Shown: positions 1-7,939 of the stretch, piece after piece | Layout: every line of letters begins with the position of its first letter | Numbering within the stretch: position 1 is the stretch's first letter | NCBI GenBank assembly: GCA_020446815.1 | Contig: JAGRDY010000014.1 | Span: 1 to 64,000, forward strand | DNA length: 64,000 nucleotides | Direction: 5' to 3' | DNA from: Paracoccaceae bacterium | GTDB taxonomy: Bacteria > Pseudomonadota > Alphaproteobacteria > Rhodobacterales > Rhodobacteraceae | Program-made: the position numbers and the translations under genes | Notes under the pieces: generated by a model | Told to the model about the DNA's origin: nothing | Database searches by the model: none | The model's input: the letters and a program-made list of their open reading frames with translations, nothing else

Positions 1-280
1 ACTGCAATGCGACAACGACGGAGAATGACGTGATGGATATTACTAGCGCCGAGGCGAAGAAAGAACGGGAGAAGAGGTTGCCGGAGAAAAAGCGGTCAAA
101 CACAATTGAGTGAGAAACTGAGAGAAATCTCAAAAACCTCTCAGTAAGAGTTTGGAAACCAGTTGCGCCATCGAGGTAGCGCTCAATTTTCTCGCGTTCC
201 TTCTTGCCCATTAGAACAGTGTCCAACAACGCGCCGAATCCGGCGAGGGTCATGACGTCTGTTAGGAAGGAGCTGAACAT
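1..280 (-). CDS. Membrane protein, 3'-truncated by the window edge
   Basis: A reading frame starts at the ATG at 280 and stays open to the left edge, giving 93 codons with no stop. The product begins MFSSFLTDVMTLAGFGALLD, continues with a charged segment (MGKKEREKIERYLDG), and ends in a hydrophobic stretch (about residues 73-93) that looks like a transmembrane helix. An AGG lies about 8 nt upstream of the ATG. It is transcribed away from the island operon that starts at 567. Base composition is less GC-rich than the chromosomal genes further right. I do not recognise a family. A short frame on the opposite strand (3-113) is judged to be its shadow. Confidence 0.55.
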   Translation of the reverse strand, partial: MFSSFLTDVMTLAGFGALLDTVLMGKKEREKIERYLDGATGFQTLTERFLRFLSVSHSIVFDRFFSGNLFSRSFFASALVISITSFSVVVALQ

Positions 281-566
281 GGCGCGCCTACAGGTTGTGC
301 ATTGCCCATAGATACGGGCATCTCTTGCCGGTGGCTAGACATTATGCGGTGTTGAAGTGTGGCAGGATGAATCCTTCGAAGCGCAATTCGCTTTTCTGCG
401 TCAAACGACGCGGCGGTTGCCTTCCGTTTGATGTGTGGTCAGCCCGTCTTGGCGCCGTGGAAGTGATGTAACATATTGCTATGAAAAGAAAATCGTAGCG
501 GACCTATATGCGACCGCCCTACCTTGCAAAGACACACGTAAGTCTTCATCCAGAAAGTAGGGCAAA

Positions 567-1310
567 ATGGCGGACCTTGATGTCAACGTGGCCCCGGACC
601 TGCATCCGGACACGTTTCTCAACCTCGACGGGGTGGATAGCGAAACCGCGCCCCTGATCGCTCCTGCGGTCGAGGCGTTTGAAAGCGCGTATTCGTACAT
701 CGGTGGCATTCACCAGTTCAGGAAGGCCGCGTTTTCGGACCCGACGCTGACGCCCGAGGGCGCGCTGTTGAAAACGGACGACCACGCGCAGGCGAAGCTG
801 AGTGCCGTGACGCGCAAGATCGACGGTGCGGTTGCCCAGCTCACCAAGAGCATCACCAGCCTTGAGGCCGACCTGAGCGCCAGCGTGAAGGAGCAGGCGG
901 GCAGGATGGTCAGCGGCGAGGTGCGGGCGCTGATGCAGAAGTCCAATGACCGGGTGGGCCTGATGGAGAAGGCGTTGGCTGAGGGCGACGACGAGGTGCT
1001 GAGCGCCGTGCTTGGCGCGCCGCCCATGTTGTCGGGCTTGTCGAAAGAACTGCACGCGGCGTTCCTGCTGAAGTTCAACCAACTGCGGAAACCAGAGACG
1101 ACCAAGCGCCTCAAGGCGATGGTGGCGGCGCGGACGCGGCTGGAACAGCAAGGCGGGCTGGTGCTCAATGAGATGATGAAGGCTGTCGGCACCATTCCGG
1201 TCGTCAGTGACAAGGAAGGCTCCAAGGGGCGCATCATCCGCCATATCACCCCGACCGAGGTTCGCGCCAAGCGCGATGCCAGTGCCGCCATCTATGCCAA
1301 GCACGGCTGA
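567..1310 (+). CDS. Unrecognised island/phage-like protein, 247 aa
   Basis: The 247-residue product is mostly alpha-helical in character, with long Ala/Leu/Lys/Glu-rich stretches and no signal peptide or membrane segment. The ATG at 567 follows AGTAGGGCAAA, an acceptable ribosome binding site. It is the first gene of a tight same-strand run (567-2961) that includes a DUF5681-like protein, so a role in a prophage or integrated island is inferred from context only. Residues 120-160 (LMQKSNDRVGLMEKALAEGD) look like coiled-coil or amphipathic helix. No function can be assigned. Confidence 0.65.
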   Translation: MADLDVNVAPDLHPDTFLNLDGVDSETAPLIAPAVEAFESAYSYIGGIHQFRKAAFSDPTLTPEGALLKTDDHAQAKLSAVTRKIDGAVAQLTKSITSLEADLSASVKEQAGRMVSGEVRALMQKSNDRVGLMEKALAEGDDEVLSAVLGAPPMLSGLSKELHAAFLLKFNQLRKPETTKRLKAMVAARTRLEQQGGLVLNEMMKAVGTIPVVSDKEGSKGRIIRHITPTEVRAKRDASAAIYAKHG

Positions 1311-1332
1311 AGCATCGGAGGCACCTTGATAC

Positions 1333-1830
1333 ATGGGTCAGCAAAGCGATCAAGAGACCGAGGTTGAACAGCCGGAATGGCTGAAGAACTACACCCCGGC
1401 ACCCGGACCGACGCGGGGCAACCCGAACTGGCACAAAGGGATGAAGAGTCCGAACCCGAGCGGCAAGCCCGCGGACTTCGGTGTCGCCCGCACCAAGATC
1501 ACCAGGCTGCTCTTGGACAACGCGGGTGGCATTTTGGAGAAGCAGATCGCGAAGGCGTTGGAGGGCGATTCCGCTGCCGCGCAGCTCGTCCTTTCGAGGG
1601 TCATTGCTCCGCTGAAGTCCGACAGCGGGCGGGTGAAATTCGACTTCGACGCTTCGCTGCCCATCAGCGCCCAGGTGGAGAGGGTTCTTGAAGCTGTAGC
1701 CACAGGGAAGGTCAGCCCCGAGGTGGGGCAGCAGATCGTCGGCGCGATCAGCAACCTTGCGTCGGTCAGGGCGACCGAGGAACTGGAACAACGGATCGTG
1801 ATGCTGGAATCGAAGGCGGTGAACGGATGA
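1333..1830 (+). CDS. DUF5681-like protein, 165 aa
   Basis: Residues about 29-45 (RGNPNWHKGMKSPNPSGKP) resemble the Gly/Asn/Pro/Arg-rich start of DUF5681 proteins, which in many proteobacterial prophages and islands precede packaging genes. The rest is helical and acidic. The gene begins 22 bp after the previous one and its stop overlaps the start of the next gene by 4 bp (ATGA at 1827), implying translational coupling. The DUF5681 link is by motif resemblance only, and no terminase is visible beside it. Confidence 0.65.
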   Translation: MGQQSDQETEVEQPEWLKNYTPAPGPTRGNPNWHKGMKSPNPSGKPADFGVARTKITRLLLDNAGGILEKQIAKALEGDSAAAQLVLSRVIAPLKSDSGRVKFDFDASLPISAQVERVLEAVATGKVSPEVGQQIVGAISNLASVRATEELEQRIVMLESKAVNG

Positions 1831-2219
1831 TGAACCTTTGGACCTCGGGCGGCAACAGCGTCGTCACCTTCCCGCCCAGCCGCGACGACTTGTTTGTCGC
1901 CGCGCTGGTGGCCGGTAAGGTCGCGCTGTTCTGGCCCATCACCGACTACGACCGCGCGGTGCGGGCGGCTGAGACCCTGACCCGGACAGAGCACCAAGCG
2001 CGGCCCTACACCGTCAAGGTGATCCCGCTGACGGCACGGGAGGCGCAGACGCTGGGCTTGCTGCCCGAGAACCTGTTCGAGGGCATGACGCCTGAACAGC
2101 ACGCCGAAATGCAACAGCGGACATATGACACCTGCATGGAGGTGTTGCGCACCAGCACCGACCCTGTGACGCGGGAAGATGCGATTGAGCTTCTTAGGTC
2201 GATGGGGGCGCTGAAATGA
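1827..2219 (+). CDS. Unrecognised island protein, 130 aa
   Basis: A 130-residue soluble protein with no recognised domain. It starts at an ATG overlapping the previous stop and ends in another ATGA overlap with the next gene, so it sits inside a coupled operon. The C-terminal part (from about residue 80, MTPEQHAEMQQRTYDTCMEV) looks helical. Coding potential is supported by the tight packing and by the absence of any better frame. Function unknown; an accessory island or phage role is inferred from position. Confidence 0.6.
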   Translation: MMNLWTSGGNSVVTFPPSRDDLFVAALVAGKVALFWPITDYDRAVRAAETLTRTEHQARPYTVKVIPLTAREAQTLGLLPENLFEGMTPEQHAEMQQRTYDTCMEVLRTSTDPVTREDAIELLRSMGALK

Positions 2220-2491
2220 GGGTGCGATACGACTGGGCGGACCAAGGAGAACCGCAGCCGCGACGGGCGCGAGGCTATTACCACAGCGACCCGAACGTGA
2301 CCTTCGCCCATGGGCAGCACTTCCGCCGCGAGTCGAGCATTGCGGTCCCGGACTTCACGGTGTCGCAGGGCGAGCAGCGAATTCTTGGCGACCTAGCGCG
2401 GGAAGCGGCAGAGGCGCGGCTTGCCGACAGGGACCGCCGCCTGCTCGGTGCCATGCGCTTGGGGGTGGCGCTCCGGGCGCTGGAGGGCTGA
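2216..2491 (+). CDS. Unrecognised basic/acidic island protein, 91 aa
   Basis: The 91-residue product has an N-terminal part rich in Arg, His and Tyr (residues 1-45) and a C-terminal helix with many Ala, Arg and Glu residues (LAREAAEARLADRDRRLLGA). Its ATG overlaps the preceding stop by 4 bp, and the following gene starts 3 bp after its stop. No family is recognised. It is kept because the run of overlapping small genes from 1333 to 2961 is characteristic of phage or island operons. Confidence 0.55.
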   Translation: MRVRYDWADQGEPQPRRARGYYHSDPNVTFAHGQHFRRESSIAVPDFTVSQGEQRILGDLAREAAEARLADRDRRLLGAMRLGVALRALEG

Positions 2492-2494
2492 GGC

Positions 2495-2716
2495 ATGGCG
2501 GCGGTCCGGGCAATGCTGACACGGGTTGCCAAGCTCGAGGCGGCGCGTCAGCCGCGCCAGTCACACTTCGTCCGCGCCTACGGGAGCTTCGAGGCGTTCG
2601 AGGCTCAATGCCGGGAGATGGCGGCGGGGGCGCTGGACCGCGACTTTCCCATCGACGCCTTGGCGCGGTGGGAGGCTGATGGCACTTGGGCGAATGCGCA
2701 GGGGCGGTGGCGGTGA
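2495..2716 (+). CDS. Unrecognised small island protein, 73 aa
   Basis: A 73-residue protein, Ala/Arg-rich, starting MAAVRAMLTRVAKLEAARQ, with an aromatic middle (HFVRAYGSFEAFEAQ). It lies 3 bp after the preceding gene, and its TGA stop overlaps the GTG start chosen for the next gene. Small proteins of this type often follow DUF5681 genes in prophages, but I cannot name the family. Real coding status is inferred from packing. Confidence 0.5.
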   Translation: MAAVRAMLTRVAKLEAARQPRQSHFVRAYGSFEAFEAQCREMAAGALDRDFPIDALARWEADGTWANAQGRWR

Positions 2717-2961
2717 CGGACAAGCGCTATGGCATCCAAGTCCTCCCCGGATTTCAGGAGCCGGACCCTTGGCCCTTTGACCAGTGCCGACGCCGCGAAC
2801 CCGTGCTCGACCTTGACCACAACCCGCCCAGAATCGTCCGAGAGGTCGGTTGGCGCTTCTGCATGAGGTGCAGCAGGCCCTACTTTTCAGCAGACGTGGT
2901 GCGCCTCCGCTTGTGCGACTCGTGCAAGGGGAAGGCCGCCACCCAAACCCGTGGAGCTTAA
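2713..2961 (+). CDS. Small zinc-ribbon-like protein, 82 aa
   Basis: The chosen start is GTG at 2713, which overlaps the previous TGA; an in-frame ATG at 2686 would add nine residues but lies inside the upstream gene. The C-terminal half carries two CxxC knuckles (FCMRCSRPYF and LCDSCKGK) about 20 residues apart, the spacing of a single zinc ribbon or treble-clef finger. It is the last gene before the terminator at 3081. The short length suggests a DNA-binding or adaptor peptide of a phage or island, but this is inference. Confidence 0.5.
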   Translation: MTDKRYGIQVLPGFQEPDPWPFDQCRRREPVLDLDHNPPRIVREVGWRFCMRCSRPYFSADVVRLRLCDSCKGKAATQTRGA

Positions 2962-3080
2962 AGGGGAGCGAAGCGGGGCGCGGGTCTCAATGCCGCCCGC
3001 GACGAGGCATAGCGGTTCAGTTCCTCGTTAATCGCAACAGCCGCAGTCAGGGTGCGGGCCTCCTTTACCGCATGACCTGT

Positions 3081-3118
3081 AGCGCCTCGCGGCATGGGTT
3101 GCGGGGCGCTTTTCGTTT
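3081..3118 (+). terminator. Rho-independent terminator of the island operon
   Basis: AGCGCCTCGC at 3081-3090 pairs with GCGGGGCGCT at 3101-3110 (ten pairs, one a U-G wobble) around a 10-nt loop. TTTCGTTT follows immediately. It lies 120 bp after the last gene of the 567-2961 operon, in the right orientation to end it. Confidence 0.75.
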
Positions 3119-3200
3119 GCGCGATGATTCAGCAGCTTACGCGCCAGCGGACCTCAGGGCAGGTCTTACGCCCAACTTACGCGATATTCATGAACTACCA

Positions 3201-3220
3201 GAGACCCCATGCGGAGTCTC
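3201..3220. repeat. Inverted repeat next to the tRNA-Asn 3' end
   Basis: GAGACCCC at 3201-3208 pairs with GGAGTCTC at 3213-3220 (seven of eight positions) around a 4-nt loop, and a T-run lies at 3232-3236. It sits 29 bp outside the tRNA-Asn CCA end, within the putative island boundary. It may be a weak terminator or part of an attachment/recombination region; neither is proved. Confidence 0.4.
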
Positions 3221-3248
3221 GGTAAGTAGCTGTTTTTATTGGGATTTT

Positions 3249-3323
3249 TGGCTCCGGCGGTAGGGATCGAACCTACGACCAATTGATTAACAGTCAACTG
3301 CTCTACCGCTGAGCTACGCCGGA
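3249..3323 (-). tRNA. tRNA-Asn (GTT)
   Basis: On the minus strand the sequence folds as a full cloverleaf. The acceptor stem TCCGGCG/CGCCGGA is perfect, the D arm contains TAGCTCAGCGG, the anticodon loop is CTGTTAA with anticodon GTT, and the T arm contains GTTCGAT. G is the discriminator base and the CCA is encoded (3249-3251). Its 3' end points to the island-like block at 1-3240, consistent with use of the tRNA 3' end as an integration site. Confidence 0.95.
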
Positions 3324-3390
3324 ACACCGGGGCGATATAGCAAGCGCCGCCGGGGGCGTCCAGTGGCATTCGCGACAAAAACCCTGTCTG

Positions 3391-4302
3391 TCAGGCCAGG
3401 CTGTATCGGGCGGTGAAGGAGGCGGGTCCGGTGGGCCTGACAAGCTCGCGTTCGGTCAGATCGAGCAGGTGGGCAAAGACGTTGCGTGACGCGGCGGCCA
3501 GCAGATGCGGGGGGGTATCGCGATAGATTTGCCGGGCCAGCGCGCGGGCGTCGGACGCCGATCGGGCCAGGGCGGCGAGGATCTCGGCCTCGCGCCCGCG
3601 CCGGTGCCGGGCCAGAAAGGCGATGCGGTCGGCGGGAGACGCGACCGGTGCTCCATGGCCGGGGTAAAGCCGTGCGGCCCTGACGGCATCGAGCCGATCC
3701 AGCGACCGCATATAGGCACCCATGTCGCCGTCGGGCGGCGAGACCAGTGACGAGGACCATCCCATCACATGATCGCCCGAAAACACCACCTTTCCCCAGC
3801 GAAATGCCAGGTGGCTGGAAAAGTGACCCGGTGTGTGAATCGCCTCCAGCTCCCAGTCGTCGCCGCGGATCCGGTCGGCGTCGGCAAGGCGGATATCGGG
3901 TGAGAACCGGTGATCGACCCCTTCGCCGCCGCCGATGGCTTCGCTTGCGGCCAACAGCTTCATCGCCTCCGATCGCCCGGCGACCGCATCGCCGAAAGCC
4001 AGCACCGGAGCACCGGTCAGGGTGGCGAGGCGACGGGCAAGCGGCGCGTGATCGAGATGCGCATGGGTCACCAAAATGTGGCTGATGCTGTCGCCCTTGC
4101 GCAACGCGCCCAGAATGCCTTGCAGATGCGCCGGATCGTCCGGCCCCGGATCAATCACCGCGACCCGGCCGTGGCCCAGAAGATAGGTGTTGGTGCCATG
4201 CAGCGTCATCGGCGACGGGTTCGGGGCCAGCACCATTCTCAGCCCCTTTTCCAGATCCACCGGCACGCCGGGCCGTGCCGGTTTGCCCTTGCCGTCGGTC
4301 AT
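3391..4302 (-). CDS. MBL-fold metallohydrolase (LACTB2-like)
   Basis: The 303-residue protein is a metallo-beta-lactamase-fold hydrolase. The metal-binding motif THAHLDHA lies at about residues 79-86, a further histidine in HTPGHFSSH near 158, and the C-terminal region (ASRNVFAHLLDLTERELV) resembles the extra helical domain of LACTB2-type enzymes, which hydrolyse RNA or thioesters. The frame extends far upstream through another gene, but the ATG at 4302 is preceded by AGGAGAG and starts just before the fold. It is divergent from the histidine kinase at 4345, with only 42 bp between starts. The substrate is not evident. Confidence 0.85.
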   Translation of the reverse strand: MTDGKGKPARPGVPVDLEKGLRMVLAPNPSPMTLHGTNTYLLGHGRVAVIDPGPDDPAHLQGILGALRKGDSISHILVTHAHLDHAPLARRLATLTGAPVLAFGDAVAGRSEAMKLLAASEAIGGGEGVDHRFSPDIRLADADRIRGDDWELEAIHTPGHFSSHLAFRWGKVVFSGDHVMGWSSSLVSPPDGDMGAYMRSLDRLDAVRAARLYPGHGAPVASPADRIAFLARHRRGREAEILAALARSASDARALARQIYRDTPPHLLAAASRNVFAHLLDLTERELVRPTGPASFTARYSLA

Positions 4303-4344
4303 CTTGCGCTTTCTCTCCTGCCGCTGCCCCGCTAGGCTCCGCCC

Positions 4345-5670
4345 ATGGTCCTTGGTCTGCTCAAACGGTTCTTGCCCCGCGGTCTTTATGGCCGCGCCGC
4401 ACTCATATTGATCCTGCCCATCGTGACGATTCAACTCGTCGTGTCCATAACCTTCATTCAGCGCCATTTCGAGGATGTGACCCGGCAGATGTCGCGCAAT
4501 CTGGTGCTGGAGATAACGCTGCTGGCGGACCGGGTTGCAACGGCCGCCGATCTGCACACCGCGCGCGCGGCGCTGGCCGGTCCGGCCAGGGCGCTGGCGA
4601 TCGATGCGGTACTGCCCGCGCCCGGCAAACCGACGCCTGGCGACAGGCGCGCGTTCTACGACCTGTCCGGACGGGTCGTCATCGACACCTTGCATGACAA
4701 CCTTGCCGATCTTGTTGCCGTCGATCTGTCCAATTCGCGGCGGGTGCATCTGGTGCTGGCCACGCGCTTCGGGCCGCTCGACATCACATTCGACCGCCGC
4801 CGCGTTTCGGCCACCAATCCCCATCAGCTCCTGGTCCTGATGGTGGCAACGGGGATCCTGATGACGCTGATTGCGGTGCTCTTCCTGCGCAACCAGCTGC
4901 GCCCGATCCGCCGTCTGGCCCATGCCGCCGAAGCCTTCGGCAAGGGCAGGGTGCTGCCCTACACGCCGACCGGGGCCACCGAAGTGCGCGCGGCCGGCAA
5001 CGCGTTCCTGGACATGCGCGCGCGCATCGAGCGCCAGATCGAACAACGCATGTTGCTTTTGTCGGGGGTCAGCCACGATCTGCGCACCCCGCTGACGCGC
5101 CTCAAACTCGGTCTGTCGATGCTGGGCGATGATCCCGACATCAGGGCGATGGGCCATGACATCGACGAAATGCAGCGGCTGCTCGATGCATTCCTGGCCT
5201 TTGTGCGCGATGAAGCCGTCGCTGAAGAGCCCGAACCGCTCGATCCCGCGGCATTCCTGCGAATGGTGGTCGAGGATTGTCGGCGCGCCGGGCAGAACGT
5301 CCGGCTTGCCGAGACATGCGGCGCGGGGTCTGTGCGGCTGCGCGCGGGGGCCATCCGGCGCGCGCTCGAAAACCTTGTCAACAACGCCTGCCGCTATGGA
5401 AGCCAGGTGGAAATCTCGCTTTCGGTTCTCGACAAGTCCTTGCGCATTTCGGTCGAGGACGATGGGCCGGGCATCGCCAGCGAACGGCGCGAAGAGGCGA
5501 TGCAACCCTTTACCCGCCTCGACCCCGCCCGCAACCAGGACCGGGGATCGGGCGTCGGGCTTGGCCTGGCGATCGCGGCGGACATCGCCCGCCAGCATGG
5601 CGGTTCGCTGCGGCTGGGCCAAAGCGATCGGCTCGGCGGGTTGAAGGCCGAGCTTTTGCTGGCGCGATGA
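4345..5670 (+). CDS. EnvZ-like sensor histidine kinase
   Basis: A 441-residue membrane kinase with two transmembrane segments (about 17-37 and 162-181) enclosing a periplasmic sensor of roughly 120 residues. A HAMP linker follows, then the H-box GVSHDLRTPLTRLKLG with the phosphoacceptor at about H244. The ATPase domain has the N-box NLVNNACRYG, DDGPGI, and a G-box containing GSGVGLGLAI. The layout matches the EnvZ family, which phosphorylates OmpR-like regulators. No response regulator gene lies beside it, so the partner must be encoded elsewhere. The signal sensed is unknown. Confidence 0.85.
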   Translation: MVLGLLKRFLPRGLYGRAALILILPIVTIQLVVSITFIQRHFEDVTRQMSRNLVLEITLLADRVATAADLHTARAALAGPARALAIDAVLPAPGKPTPGDRRAFYDLSGRVVIDTLHDNLADLVAVDLSNSRRVHLVLATRFGPLDITFDRRRVSATNPHQLLVLMVATGILMTLIAVLFLRNQLRPIRRLAHAAEAFGKGRVLPYTPTGATEVRAAGNAFLDMRARIERQIEQRMLLLSGVSHDLRTPLTRLKLGLSMLGDDPDIRAMGHDIDEMQRLLDAFLAFVRDEAVAEEPEPLDPAAFLRMVVEDCRRAGQNVRLAETCGAGSVRLRAGAIRRALENLVNNACRYGSQVEISLSVLDKSLRISVEDDGPGIASERREEAMQPFTRLDPARNQDRGSGVGLGLAIAADIARQHGGSLRLGQSDRLGGLKAELLLAR

Positions 5671-5787
5671 GCGCATATCGGGGGGTGTCGGCGCCCGGCC
5701 GTGCCGCCGGCTCACGGCAGGCCGTTCTGGCCCGTCCGCCACTTTCGGCCCGGGGCTTGCCCCGTCGCAGTCAACGCCAGCAAGATC

Positions 5788-5864
5788 TGGTAGGCCCGGA
5801 GGGACTCGAACCCCCAACCAAGGCGTTATGAGCGCCCTGCTCTGACCGATTGAGCTACAGGCCC
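5788..5864 (-). tRNA. tRNA with CAT anticodon, probably tRNA-Ile2 (lysidine type)
   Basis: The minus-strand sequence folds as a cloverleaf with D arm TAGCTCAATCGG, anticodon arm GGCGCTCATAACGCC (anticodon CAT), T arm GGGGGTTCGAGTCCCTC, discriminator A and encoded CCA. The acceptor stem contains two G-U wobbles (1-72 and 6-67). Initiator features (three G-C pairs at the base of the anticodon stem with a C1-A72 mismatch) are absent, so it is either elongator Met or, more likely, the Ile2 tRNA that needs TilS lysidine modification. Confidence 0.85.
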
Positions 5865-5969
5865 GGCCGGCGGCATCCCTAGCACAATCGGCCGGTCGGT
5901 CAAGCGAAAGGGCAGGGCGGGCGCCTTCCGGCGGGCTGCCGCGCGCTGCTGCCAGTGGGGCAGAATTTT

Positions 5970-5983
5970 TGCACCTTGGTGCA
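5970..5983. promoter_or_regulatory. 14-bp perfect palindrome upstream of purM
   Basis: TGCACCTTGGTGCA is a perfect 6-2-6 inverted repeat, 162 bp before purM, in the gap between the divergent tRNA and purM. It has the size of a dimeric repressor operator. A second short palindrome, TTTGCGCAAA, lies at 6065-6074. No regulator is known to me for either in this lineage. Confidence 0.35.
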
Positions 5984-6145
5984 CGGCTGCGTTGTCGTCG
6001 GCGATCTTATCCTGTATGCCGCGCCGAAACACAAAACGGCCGGCGCGATCGCGCCGCCGGGGCGTTTGCGCAAAGCCGCTGGCGCGGCGATGCGCGGGGC
6101 AGGGCGGCATGGCCGTCGGTACCGGCCGTTCGCATGGGGAAATGA

Positions 6146-7192
6146 ATGACCAAGCAGAAAACCGGGCTGACCTATGCCGATGCGGGTGTCGATATCGACG
6201 CGGGCAATGCCCTTGTCGAGCGGATCAAACCGGCGGCCGGGCGGACGGCGCGGGCTGGCGTCGTTTCGGGGCTCGGCGGCTTCGGGGCGCTGTTCGATCT
6301 GAAGGCCGCGGGGTATGCCGACCCGGTTCTGGTGGCCGCGACTGACGGCGTGGGCACCAAGCTGCGCATCGCCATCGACACCGGCAATGTCGCCACCATC
6401 GGTATCGACCTGGTGGCGATGTGCGTCAACGATCTTGTCTGTCAGGGCGCCGAGCCGCTGCTCTTTCTCGATTACTTCGCGACCGGCAGGCTCGACCTCG
6501 ACCAGGCCGCGGCGGTCATTGAGGGGATCGCCACCGGCTGCGCGCAATCGGGTGCTGCGCTGGTCGGCGGCGAGACGGCGGAAATGCCCGGCATGTATCA
6601 TGGCGGCGATTTCGATCTGGCGGGCTTTGCCGTGGGGGCGATGGAACGCGGCCAGGGCCTGCCCGATGGGGTCGGCGAGGGCGATGTGCTTTTGGGGCTG
6701 GCATCGAACGGGGTGCATTCCAACGGTTATTCGCTGGTGCGCAGGGTGGTGGCGCTTTCCGGCCTGGATTGGCAGGCGGTGGCACCGTTCGGCGCCCGCC
6801 CGCTTGGCGACGAGCTGCTGGTGCCGACCCGGCTTTATGTCAAACAGGCGCTGGCGGCGATTCGCGCCGGGGGGGTGCACGGGCTGGCCCACATCACCGG
6901 CGGCGGGTTGACCGAAAACCTGCCAAGGGTGCTGCCCGAGGGCCTAGGCGCCGAGATCGACCTTGCCACATGGCCGCTGCCGCCGGTGTTTCGCTGGCTG
7001 GCCGAGACCGGCAGGTTGAGCGAAGCCGAATTGCTCAAGACCTTCAATGCCGGCATCGGTATGGTCGCCGTGGTCGCCGCCGATCGTGCCGCGGCGCTGA
7101 CATCCTTGCTTGAATCGCTTGGGGAAACCGTCTTTGCCATCGGCCATGTCCAGGAAGGGCAGGGGGTTCGCTACCGCGGGCGGCTTTTGTGA
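6146..7192 (+). CDS. purM: Phosphoribosylformylglycinamidine cyclo-ligase (AIR synthetase)
   Basis: PurM closes the imidazole ring of FGAM using ATP to give aminoimidazole ribotide in purine synthesis. The 348-residue protein has the family's usual length. Recognisable blocks are [20 protein letters not shown] at the N-terminus, [43 protein letters not shown], and [16 protein letters not shown] near residue 250. Its stop overlaps the GTG start of purN, so the two genes are translated as a coupled pair. The ATG at 6146 starts the conserved region directly. Confidence 0.97.
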   Translation: MTKQKTGLTYADAGVDIDAGNALVERIKPAAGRTARAGVVSGLGGFGALFDLKAAGYADPVLVAATDGVGTKLRIAIDTGNVATIGIDLVAMCVNDLVCQGAEPLLFLDYFATGRLDLDQAAAVIEGIATGCAQSGAALVGGETAEMPGMYHGGDFDLAGFAVGAMERGQGLPDGVGEGDVLLGLASNGVHSNGYSLVRRVVALSGLDWQAVAPFGARPLGDELLVPTRLYVKQALAAIRAGGVHGLAHITGGGLTENLPRVLPEGLGAEIDLATWPLPPVFRWLAETGRLSEAELLKTFNAGIGMVAVVAADRAAALTSLLESLGETVFAIGHVQEGQGVRYRGRLL

Positions 7193-7776
7193 AACGTGTG
7201 GCCATCCTAATTTCCGGGGGTGGCTCGAACATGGCCGCCCTTTGCCGCAGCATGACCGGCGACCATCCCGCCCGCCCGGTGCTGGTTGCCTCGAACGATC
7301 CCGCCGCGGCCGGGCTGGAAAAGGCGGCGCGGATGGGTATCGCCACCGCCGCAGTCGATCACCGCGCCTTCGGGGGCGACCGCGCCGGGTTCGAGGCGGC
7401 CCTGCTCGGCCCGATTCTGGCGGCGCGGCCCGATATCCTCTGCCTGGCCGGTTTCATGCGGGTGCTGACGCCGGCATTCGTGGCCCGCTTCGCGGGGAGG
7501 ATGCTCAACATCCACCCCTCGCTTTTGCCCAAATACCCCGGCCTTGATACCCATGCCCGTGCGCTGGCGGCGGGCGACGCGGAGGCCGGGTGCACCGTCC
7601 ACGCGGTCACACCCGAACTTGACGCCGGCCCGATCCTCGGACAGGCCCGTCTGCGCATCGCCCCGCAAGAGACGCCGCAATCGCTTGCCGCGCGTGTGCT
7701 CGCCCTTGAACATCGGCTTTATCCGGCCGTCTTGCTGCGGTTCTGCGAGGGTGACCGTCGCCCGGTAATCTTTTGA
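7189..7776 (+). CDS. purN: Phosphoribosylglycinamide formyltransferase
   Basis: PurN transfers a formyl group from 10-formyl-THF to GAR, the third step of purine synthesis. The 195-residue product starts at GTG 7189, overlapping the purM stop. It carries the nucleotide/phosphate-binding [10 protein letters not shown], the catalytic [26 protein letters not shown] with the active-site His, and the [15 protein letters not shown] loop with the catalytic Asp. Length and order fit the GART family. Confidence 0.97.
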   Translation: MKRVAILISGGGSNMAALCRSMTGDHPARPVLVASNDPAAAGLEKAARMGIATAAVDHRAFGGDRAGFEAALLGPILAARPDILCLAGFMRVLTPAFVARFAGRMLNIHPSLLPKYPGLDTHARALAAGDAEAGCTVHAVTPELDAGPILGQARLRIAPQETPQSLAARVLALEHRLYPAVLLRFCEGDRRPVIF

Positions 7777-7939
7777 AAGTAACGTCGATTCCCGCACAAG
7801 TAGCCTTTCAAGTCGGCGATTGTACGCAGCTTTGACCACAGCGGGCGCGCCCATGACACTCGGACCTTCCTTTCGCTCTCCGTCTCGCCTAAGAAACCCT
7901 GACCGCCCAGCGCGCCCGCGCAAAAGACCCGGATCCTTC

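Noticed and set aside
3-113. Short open frame on the plus strand ending at 113, open to the left edge
   Set aside because: It is opposite a longer, hydrophobic and better-structured frame on the minus strand (1-280); its product is a highly charged tail without features.
3391-5817. Single 808-residue minus-strand frame
   Set aside because: Its first 500 residues lie opposite the histidine kinase and have shadow-type composition; only the last 303 residues form the MBL protein.
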